From contig JAZSBL010000032.1 of assembly GCA_045602385.1 (NCBI GenBank), positions 1 to 19,665 on the forward strand: 19,665 nucleotides of DNA, written 5' to 3'. The notes below the pieces were generated by a model. The model did not search any database and was not told the DNA's origin. It saw only the letters and a list, made by a program, of their open reading frames with translations. This DNA is from SVTX01 sp045602385 (lineage in GTDB: Bacteria; Bacillota; Clostridia; Oscillospirales; CAG-272). Shown piece by piece: positions 9,601 to 15,813 of the stretch. A program made the translations under genes and the position numbers. Within the stretch, counting starts at the first letter, position 1; each line of letters begins with the position of its first letter.

Positions 9601-11042
9601 TCTACGGCGACAAATCGCCCGATATTGACCTTAACTTCTCGGGCGAGGTTCAGGGTAAGGTGCATAAATACACCGAGGAGCTATTCGGTGCTGAAAACGT
9701 GTTCCGCGCGGGAACTGTCGGTACGCTGGCAGACAAAACCGCGTACGGTTACGTTATGAAATACCTCGAGGAGAAGGGAATCAGTCTGCCCCGCGCCGAG
9801 GTCAACAGAATAGTATCGAACTGTGTTGGCGTAAAGCGTTCTACGGGTCAGCACCCCGGTGGAATCGTCGTTGTGCCGAAGCAATACGAGATATACGATT
9901 TCTGTCCCGTACAACACCCCGCAGATGACCCCAACTCCGATATAGTTACAACGCATTTTACCTTTGAATATCTCCACGATACGCTGCTTAAGCTTGACGA
10001 GCTTGGACACGATATTCCGACCAAGTATAAGTATCTTGAAAAGTATTCGGGGAACACCAGCGTTATGGACGTTCCTATGAACGACAAGTCGGTTTACGAT
10101 CTTTTCCTTTCAACCGCCCCGCTTGGAGTTACTCCCGAGGATATTAATGCCAAGGTCGGAACATACGGACTCCCCGAGTTTGGTACGAAGTTCGTTATGG
10201 GCATGATCGAGGAGGCGAAGCCGAAATCCTTCGCCGACCTTCTTCAGATCTCCGGTCTCTCTCACGGAACCGACGTATGGCTTGGAAATGCTCAAGAGCT
10301 TATTAAGGATGGCATTTGTGATATTTCACACGTTATTGGGTGTCGCGATAACATCATGAACGACCTGATCGCTTACGGCGTTGAAAAATCCCACGCATTT
10401 AAGATCATGGAGTCTGTCCGTAAGGGTAAGGGCCTCACCCCCGAATGGGAGGAGGAGATGACCGCGGCGGGCGTTCCCGACTGGTATATCGGTTCATGTA
10501 AAAAGATCAAGTACATGTTCCCGAAGGCTCATGCGGCGGCATACGTTATGTCGGCTATCCGTCTTGGATGGTACAAGGTACACGAGCCTCTCGCGTTCTA
10601 CTGCGCTATGTTTACGGTCGCCCCCGGTGGCTTTGATGCGCAGACCGTAATGGGAGGTAGGGCAAAGGTGCGTTCTACCATTCAAGAGATAGAAAAGCTT
10701 GGCAAGGAAGCCTCCCAGAAGGAGCAGCAAAGCATTCCCGTGCTACACCTTATAAATGAGGCTATGGCAAGAGGAATTAAGTTTCTGCCCATAAATATTA
10801 TCAAATCCGACGCGTCTGCATTCGTGCCCGAAAACGGCGCTATACGCATGCCTTTCTCGGCACTGAGCGGTCTTGGCGAAAATGCAGCGGCACACATAGT
10901 AGAGGCGAGAAACGAGGAGCCCTTCTTCTCGGTAGAGGACCTTCAAATAAGAGCAAAGCTTACTAAATCTGTAATCGAGGTATTGAGAACTAACGGTGTT
11001 CTTGAGGGTCTCAGTGAAACCGATCAGTTAAGCTTCTTCTAA
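6657..11042 (+). CDS. polC: DNA polymerase III alpha subunit, Gram-positive type (PolC)
   Basis: Replicative polymerase with built-in 3'-5' proofreading, typical of Firmicutes. The 1461-residue product has the PolC layout: an N-terminal domain, an OB-fold near 240-350, and a PHP domain starting with ELHLHTNMSH (about 361). The inserted DEDDh exonuclease has DIETTGL (about 448), AHNAAFD (about 531) and HHRACDDA (about 588). The zinc-binding pairs are WCPEC (about 935) and CPNC (about 960). The catalytic palm includes GSRGSVGSSF (about 907) and SPDIDLNF (about 989), followed by HGTDVWLGNA (about 1203). The start lies three bases after ispG, and a possible ribosome binding site AAGGAAGA (6636-6643) is inside ispG, so translation is probably coupled. 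A strong terminator follows at once. Confidence 0.98.
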   Translation: MAKSFLQIFERYKPSDEYARILERAENIKIQADKENRMLNASVDFPMLVQKDDLYDIEAGIAKAYQLNLVKIMPHYPTHLFDESYVSELMKETEKVGIVAKGFFKKYRYKLEDNTLTVEIPFTKDGVSLLHDARTPAVMQAIIYSEFNLAIKVNIIHTNDDDFLASNNSLEKMLEEYDRRMAAQIGSRPVSASEAAQTEEMLPRKTTLFEENAHANVEDGICTIGNAKFDISEPEYVIGEAFVITPISIAEITSPQRNIVIVGTVFDYSQEPSRSGDRMNIAFSITDQTSSIEVKCFVPIDEAGDISANISNGAVLALKGYAKKELRKDKTEGTDYQFYFNNVAKIKRIKRVDNAPVKRVELHLHTNMSHMDALIPPDVAVKQAKAWGHPAVAITDHGTAQGYQEAMLASEKIDQKVIYGLEAYFVNDTAGAIYGAYNEDFDAETIVFDIETTGLSVQNCKITEIGAVKIKNGEIIDTFNTFVNPEVPIPAEIVELTSITDEMVADAPKIDEALRAFFDFIGGDRKLLVAHNAAFDTGFIRYAAESCGIPFNNPYLDTVALSRYINPTLKKHKLDVLAEHYGLGDFNHHRACDDAAMLAAIYFKMIKSMKEQDIKSFEQLKRDMSAKSNPLSLKPYHQIILVKNKQGLKNLYKLISYGFLKYFKRHPRIPKTELEKHREGLIIGSACEAGELFTAIFENKPDAEIEEIVNFYDYLEIQPISNNRFLIAEEKAKDDEDLRNFNRRIVELGEKYNKPVVATCDAHFLNDEDELYRKILLAGQKFKDFDKDSHIYYRTTEEMLEEFSYLGEEKAYEVVVTNTNLINDMIDSDIRPFPKGTFTPEMEGAEEDLTRICYERAKSMYGDPLPEIVASRLDRELTSIIKNGFAVLYMIAQKLVWYSEQQGYLVGSRGSVGSSFVASMAGISEVNPLPPHYWCPECQYSDFSNPDKAGSGFDLPDKICPNCGHKLNADGHNIPFETFLGFYGDKSPDIDLNFSGEVQGKVHKYTEELFGAENVFRAGTVGTLADKTAYGYVMKYLEEKGISLPRAEVNRIVSNCVGVKRSTGQHPGGIVVVPKQYEIYDFCPVQHPADDPNSDIVTTHFTFEYLHDTLLKLDELGHDIPTKYKYLEKYSGNTSVMDVPMNDKSVYDLFLSTAPLGVTPEDINAKVGTYGLPEFGTKFVMGMIEEAKPKSFADLLQISGLSHGTDVWLGNAQELIKDGICDISHVIGCRDNIMNDLIAYGVEKSHAFKIMESVRKGKGLTPEWEEEMTAAGVPDWYIGSCKKIKYMFPKAHAAAYVMSAIRLGWYKVHEPLAFYCAMFTVAPGGFDAQTVMGGRAKVRSTIQEIEKLGKEASQKEQQSIPVLHLINEAMARGIKFLPINIIKSDASAFVPENGAIRMPFSALSGLGENAAAHIVEARNEEPFFSVEDLQIRAKLTKSVIEVLRTNGVLEGLSETDQLSFF

Positions 11043-11054
11043 AACAAAAAAAGA

Positions 11055-11089
11055 ATCCCGAGCTCTAACGAGCTCGGGATATGTTTTTT
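11055..11089 (+). terminator. Strong terminator ending the polC operon, likely bidirectional
   Basis: An 11-bp perfect stem, ATCCCGAGCTC (11055-11065) with GAGCTCGGGAT (11070-11080), encloses the loop TAAC. TTTTTT follows at 11084-11089. On the other strand the stem is followed by the complement of the A-run at 11045-11052, so it can also stop the convergent LRR gene. The + strand U-run overlaps that gene's stop codon (11088-11090). Confidence 0.9.
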
Positions 11090-11744
11090 AAGATGCTTTT
11101 CGGTGACATTCGAAGAACGCGTTTTGGTTTATTACCGCATTTCTTGGAATGTTGATATCGTTCAATGAAATGCAATATGCAAATGCATTTTCATTGATGT
11201 ATCTCACGCTATTGCCAAGCGTGACGCTTGAAAGATTGGTGCATGCGTAGAACATTCCGCTCTCAATTATCCTAAGACTTTCGGGAAGTGTAACGTGACA
11301 GAGTGCTCTGCAGCCCTCAAATGCGGAGGGTCCTATCTCATAAATTCCGTCGGGGAGGTCGGCACACGAAAGCTCAATACAATATGCAAAAGCCTTTTTA
11401 CCGACACGCTTGATCTTAGAACCAAGAGTAATATCGGTAAGCGACTCACAGCCCATGAACGCTTTGTCACCAATCTCAATCACACCTGACGCTCTGACAA
11501 ATTCAAGCTTTCGCGACCACGCGAATGCTTTTTTGCCTATATGCGAAACGGTGTGGGGAAGAGTTATACTTAATACGCAGTCCGCGTGCGCAAACGCGCC
11601 GTCGTCGACAGACGTTACGGTCTTACCCTCAAAAAACTCGGGTATGATAATATGTTTATCGGTACATTCACCGACAGAAACGATAGCCGCAGTGCCGTTC
11701 TTACCGAATCTGTACTCGATTCCCGATGAGAAACCGTAGACCAT
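11088..11744 (-). CDS. BspA-type leucine-rich-repeat protein (LRR_5 family), no signal peptide
   Basis: The 218-residue product is built of about seven repeats of roughly 22-23 residues with the LRR_5/BspA pattern: I-x-x-I-G-x-x-A-F-x-x-C-x-x-L-x-x-I-x-L-P. Examples are IGDKAFMGCESLTDITL and IGPSAFEGCRALCHVTLPES. Such domains form solenoids for protein binding, but this one has no signal peptide, membrane anchor, sortase motif or partner domain, so it is probably cytoplasmic and its partner is unknown. The start is well supported by AGGAGG (complement of 11753-11758) eight bases before the ATG. It has its own promoter, is convergent with polC and is divergent from dut. Confidence 0.85.
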   Translation of the reverse strand: MVYGFSSGIEYRFGKNGTAAIVSVGECTDKHIIIPEFFEGKTVTSVDDGAFAHADCVLSITLPHTVSHIGKKAFAWSRKLEFVRASGVIEIGDKAFMGCESLTDITLGSKIKRVGKKAFAYCIELSCADLPDGIYEIGPSAFEGCRALCHVTLPESLRIIESGMFYACTNLSSVTLGNSVRYINENAFAYCISLNDINIPRNAVINQNAFFECHRKAS

Positions 11745-11784
11745 TGAGTATACCTCCTCTCTTAAAAATAGAACTATTTAACTT

Positions 11785-11813
11785 ATTTTACATCAAAATG
11801 CCTTGTTTGTCAA
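11785..11813 (-). promoter_or_regulatory. Sigma-A promoter for the LRR gene
   Basis: Read on the - strand, TTGACA (complement of 11808-11813) and TAAAAT (complement of 11785-11790) are 17 bases apart: a perfect -35 and a one-mismatch -10. The predicted start is about 35 bases before the ATG of the LRR gene, with the AGGAGG site between them. Confidence 0.75.
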
Positions 11814-11828
11814 CCCCAAACGCCATTT

Positions 11829-11857
11829 TTGTCATTTATGAACAACCTCTGTACACT
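11829..11857 (+). promoter_or_regulatory. Possible upstream + strand promoter for dut
   Basis: TTGTCA (11829-11834) and TACACT (11852-11857) are separated by 17 bases. The -35 has one mismatch and the -10 has two. The surrounding 11-base string TTTTGTCATTT (11827-11837) recurs at 11921-11931, where a second promoter candidate lies. Weak without start-site data. Confidence 0.3.
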
Positions 11858-11896
11858 AATATGTATTGAATAATTGCATTTTTTATTCTGTAAAAT

Positions 11897-11913
11897 CAAA
11901 TAAATTTTATTTG
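11897..11913. promoter_or_regulatory. 17-bp perfect dyad, operator candidate
   Basis: CAAATAAA (11897-11904) and TTTATTTG (11906-11913) form a perfect inverted repeat around one central T, ending ten bases before the proximal dut -35 candidate. It could bind a dimeric repressor controlling dut and the metal-related GTPase genes. It does not match the Zur or Fur box consensus I know, and A+T-rich dyads also arise by chance. Confidence 0.3.
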
Positions 11914-11922
11914 TTAACCGTT

Positions 11923-11950
11923 TTGTCATTTTTGTTTGTTAGAATATAGA
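11923..11950 (+). promoter_or_regulatory. Proximal promoter candidate for the dut operon
   Basis: TTGTCA (11923-11928) and TATAGA (11945-11950) are 16 bases apart, each close to the sigma-A consensus. Initiation would fall about 20 bases before the dut ATG, just ahead of the GAGG ribosome binding site. Confidence 0.45.
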
Positions 11951-11978
11951 GTGAAGATTTATTTTTTGAGGTATGTCA

Positions 11979-12425
11979 ATGAAAACTAAGGTTGAAATAA
12001 AAAAGCTTAATGAAAACGCAACCGTTCCCACCTATGGAACAGAGTTTTCTGCGGGGGCGGATCTTTACGCGCTGATCGACGGCGGAGCTGTTACAATTGA
12101 GCCCGGCGAAACCAAGATGATAGGTACCGGCCTTGCATTCGCAATACCGGAGGGGTTGGTTGGCCTTGTATTTGCACGTAGCGGTCTTGCAACCAAGAAG
12201 GGGCTTGCGCCGGCAAACAAGGTTGGTGTAATCGACAGTGATTACCGCGGAGAGGTTCGTGTCGTACTGCATAATCACGGCTCGGTAGCCCAAACAATTG
12301 AAAGCGGCGAGCGAATCGCTCAGATCGCGTTCGTTCCTTATTACACCGCGGATTTTTCCGTTGTGGACGAGCTCTCTGCAACATTGCGCGGCGAGGGTGG
12401 ATTTGGTTCCACCGGCACAAAATAA
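11979..12425 (+). CDS. dut: dUTP diphosphatase (dUTPase), Dut
   Basis: Hydrolyses dUTP to dUMP and pyrophosphate, keeping uracil out of DNA and supplying dUMP for thymidylate synthesis. The 148-residue product shows the five motifs of trimeric dUTPases: SAGADLY (24-30), ARSGLA (66-71), GVIDSDYRGE (83-92, with the catalytic Asp), ERIAQ (111-115) and the P-loop-like RGEGGFGSTG (137-146). An ATG at 11973 lies only one base after GAGG (11968-11971), while the ATG at 11979 is seven bases away, so 11979 is chosen. The next gene, the CobW GTPase, begins 24 bases downstream with the same TTGAGG-type ribosome binding site. Confidence 0.95.
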   Translation: MKTKVEIKKLNENATVPTYGTEFSAGADLYALIDGGAVTIEPGETKMIGTGLAFAIPEGLVGLVFARSGLATKKGLAPANKVGVIDSDYRGEVRVVLHNHGSVAQTIESGERIAQIAFVPYYTADFSVVDELSATLRGEGGFGSTGTK

Positions 12426-12449
12426 AAATATAATTTTGAGGTTTTTAGC

Positions 12450-13682
12450 ATGACAAGGATTGATATTTTTTCGGGATTTCTCGGATCGGGTAAAACTACA
12501 CTTATAAAAAAGCTTCTCAAAGAGGCGTATCAGGGCGAAAAGATCGTTCTTATAGAAAATGAATTCGGCGAGATCGGTATCGACGGTGGATTCCTTGAGG
12601 AATCGGGAGTTCAGATCAACGAGATGAACTCGGGATGCATTTGCTGCTCACTTGTAGGTGACTTTGCAAAAGCTCTCGCCGAGGTTATAGCTCAATTTTC
12701 TCCCGACAGAATACTTATAGAGCCATCCGGTGTAGGTAAGCTCTCCGACGTTATTAAGGCGGTAAAGGGTGCCGATACACAGGACGCGACATTAAGTGGG
12801 TTCACAACCGTTGTCGATGCCAAGAAGTGCAAGATGCATATGAAGAATTTTGGCGAGTTCTTTAATGACCAGATCGAAAATGCGGCTTGCATTGTCTTAA
12901 GCCACACTCAATTTGTAAATGAGGAAAAGATCAATGAGTGTGTTGCGCTTTTAAAGCAGCATAATCCTAATGCCGTTATCGTTACCACGGATTGGGACAA
13001 GCTTTCGGGCTCACAACTGCTTGATGCTATTGAACGGACCTCTACACTCGAATCCGAAATCGAAAGACTCAAGGAACAGTCGCATCACCACGACGAGGAG
13101 TGCTGCTGCGACGAGCATCATCATGAGCACGAGCACCATCATTATGAGCATGATGAGGAGTGCTGCTGCCACGAACATCATCATGAACACGGTGAATGCT
13201 GTCACCACGAGCATGATCACGAACACGGGCATCATCACCATGAGCATGACGAAGAATGCTGCTGTCATGAGCATCATCATGAGCATGAGCATCATGAGCA
13301 TGAGCATCATGAGCATGAGCATCATGAGCATGATGAACACGGAAATTGCTCCTGCGGACACCATCACGACCATCACGATCACCACCATCACCATGCGGAC
13401 GAGGTCTTCGTAAGCTTTGGCTCGGAAACAGTAAAGAAGTTTGATCCCGAAGCTCTCAAGGCTACGCTCGACTTATTTACCGACAAGGATAGGTACGGTA
13501 TGGTCCTCAGAGCAAAGGGAATAGTTGAGGCAACGGATGGACGTTGGATACATTTTGACTACATTCCCGGAGAGAGCGACGTTAGATTCGGCAGAGCCGG
13601 CGTAATAGGCAGACTCTGCGTTATAGGCTCTCATCTCAACAAAGAGGCTATTTCTGCCGCTTTGAACGTTGAATTCAACTGA
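12450..13682 (+). CDS. COG0523/CobW-family GTPase with a His- and Cys-rich metal-binding insertion
   Basis: G3E-class P-loop GTPase of the kind that acts as a metallochaperone or metal-insertion factor. Visible motifs are Walker A GFLGSGKTT (9-17), ENEFGEIGID (36-45), the metal-site motif GCICC (62-66), EPSG (91-94) and a C-terminal CobW_C-like domain (about 320-410). Residues 212-315 hold 51 histidines and 13 cysteines, including three DEECCC blocks and a run of HEHEH repeats, much richer than most family members. The usual G4 motif (N/T-K-x-D) appears as SHTQ (151-154). Family members handle Zn, Co or Ni, and the metal here cannot be told. Located between dut and a second P-loop gene, probably in one operon. 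Confidence 0.9.
   Translation: MTRIDIFSGFLGSGKTTLIKKLLKEAYQGEKIVLIENEFGEIGIDGGFLEESGVQINEMNSGCICCSLVGDFAKALAEVIAQFSPDRILIEPSGVGKLSDVIKAVKGADTQDATLSGFTTVVDAKKCKMHMKNFGEFFNDQIENAACIVLSHTQFVNEEKINECVALLKQHNPNAVIVTTDWDKLSGSQLLDAIERTSTLESEIERLKEQSHHHDEECCCDEHHHEHEHHHYEHDEECCCHEHHHEHGECCHHEHDHEHGHHHHEHDEECCCHEHHHEHEHHEHEHHEHEHHEHDEHGNCSCGHHHDHHDHHHHHADEVFVSFGSETVKKFDPEALKATLDLFTDKDRYGMVLRAKGIVEATDGRWIHFDYIPGESDVRFGRAGVIGRLCVIGSHLNKEAISAALNVEFN
13278..13332 (+). repeat. 15-bp in-frame tandem repeat in the His-rich region
   Basis: The unit CATGAGCATGAGCAT occurs three times exactly (13278-13292, 13293-13307, 13308-13322), and a fourth copy runs to about 13332 before diverging. Each unit encodes HEHEH in frame, so a gain or loss by slippage would change the number of metal-binding residues without shifting the reading frame. 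The wider stretch 13083-13394 is a degenerate GAG/CAT-rich low-complexity region. Confidence 0.9.
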
Positions 13683-13695
13683 GAAAGGAAGCAAT

Positions 13696-14646
13696 ATGCA
13701 ATCACCTAATATTCCCGTATATCTTTTCACAGGATTCCTTGAGGGCGGAAAGACACATATCATTCAGGAATCTATGAGTGACGAGAGATTCAACACGGGC
13801 GAAAAAACACTTATAATCCTTTGCGAAGAGGGAATTGAGGAGCTTGACATCTCAACATTCCCCGGCAAGAACGTTTATCTTGCTACCCTTGACAGCGAAT
13901 CCGACGTAACCCCCAAAAAGCTTGAGGCTTGCATGGGCGGCCACAAGATCGACAGGATCATTATTGAGTATAACGGAATGTGGCAGCTTGGTACGCTCTA
14001 TGAAAATCTGCCCGAAGGATGGTACATTTTCCAAAATATGATGTTTGCCGACGCTAATACCTTCTTCACATACAATCAGAACATGAGAAGTCTTATGGTC
14101 GACAAGCTGATGTCCTGCGAAATGATCGTTCTTAACAGAACTCCCGACGACATTGACAAGGAAGAGGTTCACAAGATCGTTCGCGGCGTTTCAAGGCGTG
14201 CTGCAATCACCTATGATTATCCCGACGGAAGCGTTGAATACGATGAAATAGAGGACCCGCTTCCTTTTGATATCGATGCGCCTGTTATCCATATTGAAGA
14301 TGACGACTATGCAGTATGGTATCGCGATATGTCAGAGGAAATGGAGAAATATGACGGAAAGACCGTTAAATTCAAAGGTATAATAGCAAGAGACGTGAAG
14401 CTTGGCAAGGACGCTCTTGTTATAGGCCGACACGTTATGACATGCTGTGTGGACGATATTGCATATCAAGGACTTGTATGCAAGTTTACGTCCAACGTTC
14501 CGTATAGAACTCGCGATTGGATCAACGTTGAAGGCAAGATCAAGATTGAGGCAAATAAGCTATACGGAAGACCCGGACCCGTTATTTACGCTACAAGCAG
14601 CGCGTATACCGACAAGCCTGAAAAAGAGGTTGCGACCTTTTATTAA
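13696..14646 (+). CDS. P-loop CobW-like domain joined to a DUF1980/TIGR03943-like C-terminal domain
   Basis: The 316-residue product begins like the preceding GTPase: VYLFTGFLEGGKT gives a P-loop (13-20), EYNG (91-94) stands where CobW has EPSG, and NRTP (147-150) falls at the expected base-recognition site. The family's GCxCC metal motif is missing. After a linker rich in D and E (about 180-205), residues 217-300 resemble the C-terminal domain of the YcgQ/TIGR03943 group: YDGKTVKFKGII, GRHVMTCCVDD (CC at 250-251) and RDWINVEGKI. I infer a partner of the upstream GTPase in metal handling; its biochemical role is not known to me. The start at 13696 follows AAAGGA. An earlier in-frame ATG at 13669 lies inside the previous gene and is less likely. 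Confidence 0.75.
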   Translation: MQSPNIPVYLFTGFLEGGKTHIIQESMSDERFNTGEKTLIILCEEGIEELDISTFPGKNVYLATLDSESDVTPKKLEACMGGHKIDRIIIEYNGMWQLGTLYENLPEGWYIFQNMMFADANTFFTYNQNMRSLMVDKLMSCEMIVLNRTPDDIDKEEVHKIVRGVSRRAAITYDYPDGSVEYDEIEDPLPFDIDAPVIHIEDDDYAVWYRDMSEEMEKYDGKTVKFKGIIARDVKLGKDALVIGRHVMTCCVDDIAYQGLVCKFTSNVPYRTRDWINVEGKIKIEANKLYGRPGPVIYATSSAYTDKPEKEVATFY

Positions 14647-14651
14647 TACGA

Positions 14652-14691
14652 AAAGAGAGAGGCAGATCTGTCTCTCTCTTTCTGTTTTTTT
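14652..14691 (+). terminator. Terminator of the dut-GTPase operon
   Basis: AAAGAGAGAG (14652-14661) pairs perfectly with CTCTCTCTTT (14672-14681), and the inside can pair further through the palindrome CAGATCTG. Seven T follow at 14685-14691. It lies six bases after the stop codon. Confidence 0.88.
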
Positions 14692-14726
14692 GTGTAACAT
14701 TACCCCTTATTCGACATAATATGGTA

Positions 14727-14754
14727 TTGAGAAAGCTATTCTGCTTTCTATATT
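14727..14754 (+). promoter_or_regulatory. Promoter candidate for the Cys-rich gene
   Basis: TTGAGA (14727-14732) and TATATT (14749-14754) are 16 bases apart. The spacer holds a small hairpin, GAAAGC/GCTTTC (14731-14748). Distance to the ATG is about 50 bases, with AGGGGGA (14793-14799) as ribosome binding site. A sporulation sigma factor could act here instead; I cannot decide from the sequence. Confidence 0.4.
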
Positions 14755-14806
14755 CGAGTGGAGTATTCTTCATTCGGCAAATACAAACATATAGGGGGAA
14801 ATATTT

Positions 14807-15637
14807 ATGCAGGACAACAGATTTTCATGCGGCCCCGGCATAGGCAAGGAAACTGTGTGTATAGAAACCAACAGAATACTTGACTCATGCAGAGACCGTG
14901 ATTGCTACGAAAACGTAAGGGTCTTTCTGACCGATTGCGGAAGAGAAATTATCGAACACACAAGCGCGGTAAGAGTAAAAAGCGCCTACATCAAGCAGGC
15001 AAACATCTCTCTCGATCCCGTACAGTTCAACAGGGGCTTTTATGCCGTTAATATCAGATTCTATATTAAACTGACATTTGAGGCGTGCGTAGGAAACGGT
15101 CGCTCCCAGGAATTTGACGGCGTTGCCGTGCTTGAAAAGAAGGTCATTCTTTACGGCGGAGAATGTAACGCAAACGTATTCCGCTCAAACGGTGGCTTCG
15201 CTGATTTCTGCGCGTATCCCGAGCCTTGCAAAAAGGAAGTCAACGTACCCACCGCTGTGGTTGAGGCGGTTGAGCCCATTGTACTTGGCGTGAATATTCT
15301 TGAGGATAAGCATTGCTGCTGCTCATGCTGTTGCTGCTGCGATATACCCGAATCGGTGGCATCCTCTCTCAACGGTAATCTTCCTTATGATGACGATGAC
15401 AGACGTTATCTCGCGGTTTCAATAGGTATATTCTCAATTATAAGAATCGTACGTCCCGGACAGTACGTCATAAGCGCGTCAGAGTATATTATACCCGACA
15501 AGGAATGCATATCGCCATCCAACGACGATCCCTGCAGCGTATTTAAATCCATGGCTTTCCCGGTATCGGAATTCGGCTGCACACACCCTCATTCTCATTT
15601 TGAAAAGGGAAGCGGCAAATGCGGCTGCGGAAGCTAA
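14807..15637 (+). CDS. Cys-rich conserved hypothetical protein, possible spore or envelope protein
   Basis: The 276-residue product has 22 cysteines, spread in C-rich motifs (CIETNRILDSCRDRDC near 18-33, TDCGRE, FEACVG) and a dense block CCCSCCCCC (170-178). The C-terminus ends in CGCGS. There is no signal peptide or membrane helix. The regular strands between the cysteines (for example VRVKSAYIKQANISLDP and YAVNIRFYIKLTFEA) suggest a beta-rich fold. I recognise the style of a Clostridia-specific hypothetical protein but know no function. Cys-rich composition and its own transcription unit would fit a spore coat or metal-binding role, which is inference only. The start is set by AGGGGGA eight bases before the ATG. 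A strong terminator follows. Confidence 0.75.
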   Translation: MQDNRFSCGPGIGKETVCIETNRILDSCRDRDCYENVRVFLTDCGREIIEHTSAVRVKSAYIKQANISLDPVQFNRGFYAVNIRFYIKLTFEACVGNGRSQEFDGVAVLEKKVILYGGECNANVFRSNGGFADFCAYPEPCKKEVNVPTAVVEAVEPIVLGVNILEDKHCCCSCCCCCDIPESVASSLNGNLPYDDDDRRYLAVSIGIFSIIRIVRPGQYVISASEYIIPDKECISPSNDDPCSVFKSMAFPVSEFGCTHPHSHFEKGSGKCGCGS

Positions 15638-15687
15638 AAAAATAAAAAAGCGAGGGCATTAGAGCAGTTCTCTAAAGGACATTTTTG

Positions 15688-15735
15688 CAAGAATACGGTA
15701 TATCTCGAAAGAGGTATGCCGTATTCTTGTTTTTT
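15688..15735 (+). terminator. Long GAAA-tetraloop terminator after the Cys-rich gene
   Basis: CAAGAATACGG (15688-15698) pairs perfectly with CCGTATTCTTG (15719-15729). Eight further pairs, two of them G-U, close on the loop GAAA (15707-15710), giving about 19 bp. TTTTTT follows at 15730-15735. It ends the + strand transcript. On the - strand the same hairpin has no adjacent U-run, though a T-rich tract lies about 40 bases further on. Confidence 0.88.
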
Positions 15736-15813
15736 CGTCCTTACGTTGCATCGTCCGAGAGCATTTTCATAATAGCGTTTTTGATTTCTTTCTCGATTGC
15801 GAGTATTCGCACC

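Noticed and set aside
13011..13394. Long - strand frame rich in Met, Val and Leu opposite the His-rich region
   Set aside because: It is the reverse reading of the GAG/CAT repeats; it has no ribosome binding site, and the + strand has clear CobW motifs on both sides.
15741..15812. Short - strand frame of 23 codons (GTG start) just after the small membrane protein gene
   Set aside because: The peptide (MRILAIEKEIKNAIMKMLSD...) looks plausible and could be translationally coupled, but it has no clear ribosome binding site and no recognisable family, so it may be chance or a remnant.
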